Shown: piece by piece, positions 7,229-11,687 of the stretch
Layout of the letters: every line of letters starts with the position of its first letter
Numbering within the stretch: the first letter of the stretch is position 1
DNA from: Nitrososphaerota archaeon
GTDB taxonomy: Archaea; Thermoproteota; Nitrososphaeria; Nitrososphaerales; Gagatemarchaeaceae
Direction: 5' to 3'
NCBI GenBank assembly: GCA_003135575.1
Contig: PLCG01000068.1
Coordinates: 135,746 to 149,068 of the forward strand
DNA: 13,323 bases
Made by a program: the position numbers and the translations under genes
The notes under the pieces: generated by a model
Databases searched by the model: none
Told to the model about the DNA's origin: nothing
Seen by the model: the letters and a program-made list of their open reading frames with translations, nothing else

Positions 7229-9265
7229 ATGCTAAAGCCCGCCCATATGCAGAAGGTAGCCGTAGTAGGCACAAAGAGCGAAAGGCCGAAGGTCGTCTCT
7301 ACCCTCTACGACATGGGCGTCATTCACATCGAGCCCCTCTCGAAGGAGGCGGCCTCGGTCCTCAAGCCTGAGGCGGACGCCGGCGGGTCAAAAGAGATCT
7401 CCGAGGAGCTCCTCCGCATCAAGGCGTTGAGGGCGGCCCTCCCGCCGACGCCGGTGCAGGGGACCAGGAAGTTCTCCTCCCTCAAAGACGTAATCGACAC
7501 TTCGAGGTCAGTAAGCATCGACCACGAGGTCTTGAAGCTCAAGGACCGCCACGAGAAACTGGCAACCCAGCTCGACGAGCTCAAGAACAACATCGCACTC
7601 GCCCAGAACCTCCAGTTCGTCAAGGAGGACCTGAACATCTTCGACCTCGAGAGCGCAGTATCGTTCTTCGGAATCGTCCCCGCGGCGAACTACGCCGTCC
7701 TGGTCCAGAACCTCCCCTCGGCGGAGGCCTCCGTCGCCTACTCGGCGGGTACTGACCCGGTCAAGGTCATCGTGATGGTCCCGAAGGCGGGCATGGAGAA
7801 GTTCGGCTCTGTGATCCAAAAGGCTGACGTGAGGCTCCAGCGGGTGCCCCCGCTCAAGGGGAGCGCGCCCGAGGTCCTCGCAAAGCTGCAGCAGGACCAA
7901 AAGTCCAAGGAGGCGGAACTCGCAGACATCAACGCCCAGCTCCTCGCCCTGTCGCAGAAACACTACGGGACCATCTCGCAGGTGGAGGAGCAGCTCTCAA
8001 TCGAGGCGAGAAAGCTCGAGGTCCTGAACAACTTCGGATTCACGGAAAGCGCGTTCGCAGTGGAAGGGTGGGTCCCAGAAAAGCGCCTAGAGGGCGTAAA
8101 ACAGACGCTCAGCCACAATTCGCCATCTACGAGGATGTTCGAGATAGCCTCCGAGGAGCACGACAAGCCCCCGACGCTCCTCGAGAACCCCAAGAGGCTG
8201 AGGTTCTTCGAGTCCTTCATCAGGTTCTACGCGACACCCGACTCCCACGAGGTCGATCCCAGCTTGATCTTCGGCCTGGTCTTCCCGATCTTCTTCGGGT
8301 TGATGCTGGGCGACTTTGGATATGGGGTCCTCATCCTTCTCATCGCCATCTGGATCATTCGGAGGGTGAACCACCCGGAGCGGAAGACCCTCATACCCGA
8401 AGCGCTGCGCTCCTTCGCAGCGAAGATTCTCAAGCCGGTCCAGTTCAAGAAGCTCGCGAAGGCGCTGATCCTAGGCTCGATCGCGGGCATGGTGATGGGA
8501 TTCACGCTCAACGCGTACTTTGGGTTCCCCTTCAACCAATACCTGTTCGCTTACCTCAACACAAACTTCCACTTGGGTCTCCCTGCCAACGGGACCTTCC
8601 TCGACCCATTGTCGCCCAAGGGGTTGAAGACGCTGCTCCTCTACTCAGGCTACATCGGGCTCTTCATGGTCTCGCTGGGCCTCGGACTAGGGATGCTCAA
8701 CGCCTACTACATGCACGAGAGGAAGCACATCATCGGAAAGTTCGGATGGCTGCTCACCGGATGGGGGATAGCCCTCACGGGCCTTGGGCTCTTGCATCAC
8801 GGGAGCATCAACACGCTTGCGAATCCCATCTCCAACCCGCTCATCATAGTGATCATCGCCGGAATCGGGCTGATAATCTACGGGGAGGGAGCACAACAGA
8901 TGGCCGAGCTCCCAACTATCGTCAGCAACATCATCTCATACACGAGACTCCTTGGGATACTCCTGGCCTCGTACGTCCTCGCGTACCTGATAGACAACCA
9001 GGTGGTCGGCCCTACCACTTCCGGAACTCCCGGCCTCCTTTATGGCGGAATCCCGCTCGCGATTCTAGGGGTCGTGCTCTTCGTGATGGTCCACGCCTTC
9101 AACCTCATCCTGGGAATCCTCGAGCCAGGCATCCAGGGAGCGAGGCTCCTCTACGTCGAGACGTTCTCCAAGTTCCTCCACGGCGGCGGCAAGCCGTTCG
9201 CGCCCTTCAAGGGTCCTAGGACGTTCACCCTGAGCGAGACGACGATTCCCGAGACGAAGAAGTAG
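7229..9265 (+). CDS. atpI: A-type ATP synthase subunit I (membrane stator, V-type a-like)
   Basis: This 678-residue protein is the stator that forms the ion half-channels against the K ring and anchors both peripheral stalks. The cytoplasmic N-terminal half (1 to about 335) opens with the family motif MLKPAHMQKVAVVGTKSERP and contains coiled-coil arms around 95-125 and 210-270. The membrane half begins after the signature HEVDPSLIFGLVFPIFFGLM at 340-359, continuing LGDFGYG, and shows about seven to eight hydrophobic segments to residue 640. The essential channel arginine is most likely Arg573 in NIISYTRLLGILLASYVLAY. The C-terminal LEPGIQGARLLYVETFSKFL and PFAPFK match the conserved end of the family. 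It is the last operon gene and stops 1 bp before a convergent gene. Confidence 0.95.
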   Translation: MLKPAHMQKVAVVGTKSERPKVVSTLYDMGVIHIEPLSKEAASVLKPEADAGGSKEISEELLRIKALRAALPPTPVQGTRKFSSLKDVIDTSRSVSIDHEVLKLKDRHEKLATQLDELKNNIALAQNLQFVKEDLNIFDLESAVSFFGIVPAANYAVLVQNLPSAEASVAYSAGTDPVKVIVMVPKAGMEKFGSVIQKADVRLQRVPPLKGSAPEVLAKLQQDQKSKEAELADINAQLLALSQKHYGTISQVEEQLSIEARKLEVLNNFGFTESAFAVEGWVPEKRLEGVKQTLSHNSPSTRMFEIASEEHDKPPTLLENPKRLRFFESFIRFYATPDSHEVDPSLIFGLVFPIFFGLMLGDFGYGVLILLIAIWIIRRVNHPERKTLIPEALRSFAAKILKPVQFKKLAKALILGSIAGMVMGFTLNAYFGFPFNQYLFAYLNTNFHLGLPANGTFLDPLSPKGLKTLLLYSGYIGLFMVSLGLGLGMLNAYYMHERKHIIGKFGWLLTGWGIALTGLGLLHHGSINTLANPISNPLIIVIIAGIGLIIYGEGAQQMAELPTIVSNIISYTRLLGILLASYVLAYLIDNQVVGPTTSGTPGLLYGGIPLAILGVVLFVMVHAFNLILGILEPGIQGARLLYVETFSKFLHGGGKPFAPFKGPRTFTLSETTIPETKK

Positions 9266-9266
9266 G

Positions 9267-9527
9267 CTACTTCTCCGCTTTCATCGCTTTTTCTTGGAGG
9301 AGGTCTATCTGTTTCTGCCTGATCTCTTTGTAGAGGTTGCACCAGTCGCGACCCGAGACGATGAGGTTGAACTCCTTGAGCTTGGGGTGTATGCAGAGGC
9401 CCCTTTCCAGGATGTCGGCGTTGATCGGGTCGTTCGGAGAGAACCACACGCACGCTAGGCAGTTCTCATATTGCCATGTCAGCCGCTTCAGGCTCTTCTG
9501 AGGTTCGGGCTCGTCCTTTCCACTCAT
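9267..9527 (-). CDS. Unknown 86-aa protein with possible metal-binding cysteines
   Basis: I do not recognise a named family. The 86 residues are soluble and contain four cysteines plus a histidine spaced as ENCLACVWF, then GLCIHPKLKEF, then SGRDWCNLYKEI. That is C-x2-C, C-x-H and a final C, which could hold zinc or an iron-sulfur cluster. The C-terminus is a charged helix (IRQKQIDLLQEKAMKAEK). The ATG at 9527 is well supported: ATAAATAA occupies -30 to -23 relative to it on the minus strand (9550-9557), so the message is probably leaderless. It converges on atpI with only one base between the two stop codons (TAG 9263-9265 and TAG 9267-9269), so antisense effects between the two transcripts are possible. 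Function unknown. Confidence 0.8.
   Translation of the reverse strand: MSGKDEPEPQKSLKRLTWQYENCLACVWFSPNDPINADILERGLCIHPKLKEFNLIVSGRDWCNLYKEIRQKQIDLLQEKAMKAEK
9268..9296 (+). terminator. Possible T-rich terminator of the ATP synthase operon
   Basis: Just after the atpI stop the plus strand is pyrimidine-rich and contains CTTTTTCTT at 9287-9295. Archaeal RNA polymerase can stop at such T-runs without a hairpin. The run lies inside the C-terminal codons of the convergent 86-aa gene (Lys/Glu codons), so it may be only coding sequence. Low confidence. Confidence 0.25.
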
Positions 9528-9549
9528 GGTAGACAGAGAGCCCGGCGGA

Positions 9550-9558
9550 TTATTTATG
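9550..9558 (-). promoter_or_regulatory. TATA box for the leaderless 86-aa gene
   Basis: Read on the minus strand this is CATAAATAA. Its ATAAATAA core lies at -30 to -23 from the ATG at 9527, the exact position expected when transcription starts on the A of the start codon. It overlaps the TAA stop (9550-9552) of the upstream SRPBCC gene, so the two minus-strand genes can be transcribed separately although only 22 bp apart. Confidence 0.7.
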
Positions 9559-9981
9559 CGTGAGTCTGCCCTGCTCCGGAATCGTCACGCCGTCGCGCAA
9601 CCTCTCGAGCGCGTGGACCGTCCCGCTCTTGAAGTGTCCAGCGGTCCTTCCCGAGCCTATCTTGAAGATCCCGTGGAAGGTGATGTCCCACTTCGCCTCG
9701 AGCTTCTTGCCGGTTATCCTCACCGTCTGGCTCCCGGTGAACGGGCCGGAGAGATACTCAAGGAGCAGCGTCTTCGTTGCCGCGTCGCTCGTAATCCTGA
9801 CTTTCCCGGTTCCGCCGAAAGCGAACTTCGCGGCTGTGATGAGCTTCGTCCCGTCGATCGTCTCGAGGACCTTGAGGGACTTGGTCCCGTGCCAGTACTC
9901 GGGGATCCTCTCGACGTCAGAGACCCTCTTCCACACGACCTCGGAGTCCCCCTCAAAGTCCAGGCTCGCTTCGATGAGCAC
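9550..9981 (-). CDS. SRPBCC (START/polyketide cyclase-like) family protein
   Basis: This 143-residue protein has the layout of the SRPBCC helix-grip fold. It has a first strand IEASLDFEGD, a helix SEVVWKRVSDVERIPEYWHG, alternating beta strands with TGKVRITSDAATKTLLLEYL, SGPFTGSQTVRITGKKLEAK and WDITFHGIF, and a C-terminal helix SGTVHALERLRDG. Such proteins bind lipids, aromatic metabolites or other hydrophobic ligands in a central cavity; the ligand cannot be read from sequence. The frame is open further upstream to a GTG at 10041, but a perfect TATA box (CATATATC, minus strand 10004-10011) sits at -30 to -23 from GTG 9981, and the fold begins right there, so I choose 9981 as a leaderless start. 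It is divergent from two other SRPBCC genes. Confidence 0.8.
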   Translation of the reverse strand: MLIEASLDFEGDSEVVWKRVSDVERIPEYWHGTKSLKVLETIDGTKLITAAKFAFGGTGKVRITSDAATKTLLLEYLSGPFTGSQTVRITGKKLEAKWDITFHGIFKIGSGRTAGHFKSGTVHALERLRDGVTIPEQGRLTHK

Positions 9982-10003
9982 GATTCTCGCTTCGCAGTCT
10001 CCG

Positions 10004-10012
10004 GATATATGA
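10004..10012 (-). promoter_or_regulatory. TATA box for the minus-strand SRPBCC gene
   Basis: On the minus strand CATATATC lies at -30 to -23 from GTG 9981. It is the reason for placing the start there, because it would otherwise lie inside the coding region of a longer protein starting at 10041. Confidence 0.65.
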
Positions 10013-10056
10013 GTGCCGCTCCACGGCTGGGACCAGCCCACAAGCGTACGCCTGCA

Positions 10057-10068
10057 AAATCCTTAAGT
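10057..10068 (+). promoter_or_regulatory. Probable promoter of the plus-strand SRPBCC pair
   Basis: AAATCCTTAAG at 10057-10067 is a moderate TATA-like box ahead of TTG 10096 and would give a leader of only a few bases. With the opposing TATA box at 10004-10012 it makes the 114-bp gap 9982-10095 a divergent promoter between SRPBCC genes. Confidence 0.4.
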
Positions 10069-10095
10069 CGGAAAACCGCCCCACCAACCGTTGCT

Positions 10096-10572
10096 TTGGT
10101 CGCCGTCACAATCCGGTATGAATTCTCGCAGCACTTCCGCGTCCCTGCCGATGAGGCGTTCGCGTGGGCCACGGACTATTCTCCGAACGACCACGCGCTC
10201 ATGGGGCTCAAGGGAAACCGGAGATTCAAGCGCCTGGCTGACGGCACGCTGCTCCTCGACGACACCATCCACTCTGCGGGCAAGGCCGTCCGCAAGAGGA
10301 AGCTTGTCAGACTCGACTCAAAGAGGATGACCTACTACAACATCCATCTCACGGGCCCTACAAAGCACTCGCTATACTTCTACCAGATAGTCCCCGACGG
10401 CGAGGGCGAGTCCAGGCTCGACTACACGGGGTATGAGGTCTACTATCCCAGGAAGGCCCCGAGCAAGAAAGAGCTGGCGGAGATCGCCGAGGCAGAGTCG
10501 GTGGCGTGGCGCCAGGATTGGGGCAACCTAGCCAAGGCGATGGAGAAAGAGCTGCGCGGAAAAGGAAAGTAG
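10096..10572 (+). CDS. SRPBCC family protein, first of a tandem pair
   Basis: This 158-residue protein shows the SRPBCC helix-grip pattern: first strand TIRYEFSQHFRVPADEAFAW, helix and loop ATDYSPNDHALMGLKGNRRF, then a strand series KRLADGTLLLDDTI, RKRKLVRLDSKRMTYYNIHL and HSLYFYQIVPDGEGESRLDY, then a long C-terminal helix to AKAMEKELRGKGK. The frame is open upstream to 9526, but that part is antisense to the minus-strand SRPBCC gene. TTG 10096 is chosen because it follows the TATA-like box and makes the N-terminus align without gaps with the next gene (24 residues from start to the conserved tryptophan in both). Ligand and role are unknown. Confidence 0.8.
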   Translation: MVAVTIRYEFSQHFRVPADEAFAWATDYSPNDHALMGLKGNRRFKRLADGTLLLDDTIHSAGKAVRKRKLVRLDSKRMTYYNIHLTGPTKHSLYFYQIVPDGEGESRLDYTGYEVYYPRKAPSKKELAEIAEAESVAWRQDWGNLAKAMEKELRGKGK

Positions 10573-10573
10573 C

Positions 10574-11083
10574 ATGGTCCTCACCTCCGTAGGATACTCC
10601 TTCACCCAGAAGTTCTCCGTCCCTGCAGAAGACGCCTTCGTATGGTCCATCGACTACGACCCGGCCGACTGGTCGCTCATGGGGCTCGAAGGCAAGCGGA
10701 AGATCAGCAGGCTCTCCAAGGACGCCATTATCCTTGAGGACACGAGGAGAATCGAGGGCGACCTCGTCACCAAGACCCGGCTCATCAGGATAAACCCAAA
10801 GCGCCTCTCTTTCACCAACACGCACATCTCTGGTCCTACCCTCCACTCGCAATTCTGGTACGAGTTCTTCCCCGAGGGGAAAGAAGGCTCGAGGTTGGAG
10901 TTCACCGGACTGCTCTTGATACCAAGCGGACGCGAACTAACGCCAAAGGAGGTCTCAGGAATCGCGTCAAGAGAGAAGAAGGGCGACTCGAGGATCTGGG
11001 TGAACTTGGCGAAGGCCATGGAGTCAGACTATGCGAAGGCGAAGAAAGGGGGCCGCCCCTCGCGAACCCCCGCCCGGTCCTAG
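10574..11083 (+). CDS. SRPBCC family protein, second of a tandem pair
   Basis: This 169-residue protein is a clear paralogue of the preceding one. Matching blocks are YSFTQKFSVPAEDAFVWSID, WSLMGLEGKRKISRL, RLIRINPKRLSFTNTHISGP, then HSQFWYEFFPEGKEGSRLEF and WVNLAKAMESDY. The ATG lies 1 bp after the previous stop, with AGGA 7 nt upstream, so the two are co-transcribed and arose by tandem duplication with considerable divergence. They may form a heterodimer or act on related ligands (inference). The C-terminal tail is basic and low in complexity (KAKKGGRPSRTPARS). Its TAG at 11083 is one base from the TAA of the displaced nrdJ end on the other strand, indicating that this gene and nrdJ were once directly convergent neighbours. 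Confidence 0.82.
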   Translation: MVLTSVGYSFTQKFSVPAEDAFVWSIDYDPADWSLMGLEGKRKISRLSKDAIILEDTRRIEGDLVTKTRLIRINPKRLSFTNTHISGPTLHSQFWYEFFPEGKEGSRLEFTGLLLIPSGRELTPKEVSGIASREKKGDSRIWVNLAKAMESDYAKAKKGGRPSRTPARS

Positions 11084-11084
11084 T

Positions 11085-11117
11085 TTACTCGCACTTGCTA
11101 TAGCCGCAGTTCGTCCA
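11085..11117 (-). pseudogene. Displaced C-terminal end of nrdJ (remnant)
   Basis: Read on the minus strand, 11114 down to 11085 encodes TNCGYSKCE followed by TAA. This is identical in nine of nine residues to the true nrdJ C-terminus at 11648-11677, in the same orientation and about 560 bp downstream of it. Upstream of this the match fades (TTW in place of YKC, with single-base differences in two of the codons). The codons differ at most degenerate positions (for example TAT AGC against TAC TCA) and the remnant uses the GC-rich codons typical of the host genes. I infer that this is the original nrdJ end, cut off when the HNH element inserted. Confidence 0.75.
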
Positions 11118-11125
11118 CGTGGTCG

Positions 11126-11133
11126 TTAAATAT
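11126..11133 (+). promoter_or_regulatory. TATA box of the HNH endonuclease gene
   Basis: TTAAATAT at 11126-11133 is at -28 to -21 from the TTG at 11154, so the endonuclease message is probably leaderless and has its own promoter lying just inside the element. Confidence 0.55.
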
Positions 11134-11153
11134 CCAAATGCTCTGCAACTGCG

Positions 11154-11687
11154 TTGGCTTCTCTAAGACTTTGCAACAGATGCAAGAGAGAGCTACCGAT
11201 TTCTGAATTCTATAATCCGCCATCTGGAATGCGTTACAGTTGCAAGAAGTGCGACTACGATTACTCAAGAAACTATAGCCAAACACATCGCGAATTTGTA
11301 AGAAGGCGCGACAGGGATTATGCGCGAAAGAATCCTAAGAGAAGATGGGCAACTGCTTGCCTGTCAGGCCACCGCAGAAGAGGGTATGCTATCCAAATGA
11401 CATCTGAGGAACTCTACCAGATGGCTTCCAAAACAGAAGTCTGCTTCATCTGTGGGTGTCAGATAGACTGGCAGCTTGGAAACAAAGGTCACATGCATAA
11501 CAAGAGCCCGACCCTTGACAGGTTGGATAACGAGGACGTGATAAGAAGCGACAACATCCTCATCCTCTGCTACCAGTGCAACGCCACCAAGCGCGACCGG
11601 ACCCTGAAAGAGTTCGTAGACTATTGCAGGGGTGTCGCTGCTAGGTTTCACTCACACTTTGAGTATCCGCAGTTGGTGCACTTATAA
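11154..11687 (+). CDS. HNH endonuclease with N-terminal zinc ribbon (homing-type)
   Basis: This 177-residue protein starts at TTG 11154. Residues 7-33 form a zinc ribbon (CNRC and CKKC, Cys7, 10, 30, 33), a common DNA-binding module at the N-terminus of phage and intron HNH enzymes. A basic stretch follows (EFVRRRDRDYARKNPKRRW). Residues about 97-150 form the nuclease: CFIC at 97-100, SPTLDRLDNED at 118-128, DNILILCYQCNATKRDRT at 133-150, with Cys139/Cys142 completing a second zinc site and Asp122, Asn134 and Asn143 in the HNH positions. It is antisense to nrdJ and its last 13 codons plus stop overlap the nrdJ 3' end by 40 bp. Codon use is AT-richer than neighbouring genes, which suggests recent acquisition. 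The likely role is cutting element-free nrdJ alleles to spread itself; the target is inferred. Confidence 0.85.
   Translation: MASLRLCNRCKRELPISEFYNPPSGMRYSCKKCDYDYSRNYSQTHREFVRRRDRDYARKNPKRRWATACLSGHRRRGYAIQMTSEELYQMASKTEVCFICGCQIDWQLGNKGHMHNKSPTLDRLDNEDVIRSDNILILCYQCNATKRDRTLKEFVDYCRGVAARFHSHFEYPQLVHL
11648..11680 (-). repeat. Right copy of the nrdJ-end direct repeat
   Basis: This is the functional nrdJ end (TNCGYSKCE plus TGA), paired with the displaced copy at 11085-11117. The two agree at roughly 70 percent of bases, with an identical CCGCAGTT core on the plus strand (11104-11111 and 11667-11674), and the differences are mostly synonymous. The pair therefore looks like homologous coding sequence from two related nrdJ alleles rather than a fresh target-site duplication, which would be exact. 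Confidence 0.7.

Noticed and set aside
8068..9219. A 383-residue plus-strand frame overlapping atpI
   Set aside because: It is a frame-shifted shadow of atpI, rich in Arg, His and Pro, whereas the atpI frame carries clear conserved motifs throughout.
9526..10095. A 348-residue plus-strand reading frame running into the first tandem SRPBCC gene
   Set aside because: Its N-terminal 190 residues are low in fold-like pattern and are antisense to the minus-strand SRPBCC gene. The paralogue alignment and promoter place the real start at TTG 10096.
11085..11680. A spliced intron or intein in nrdJ
   Set aside because: The nrdJ frame reaches a complete, normal C-terminus before the HNH gene, so nothing needs to be removed. 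The HNH gene is on the opposite strand and I saw no protein-splicing motifs or group I/II intron core.
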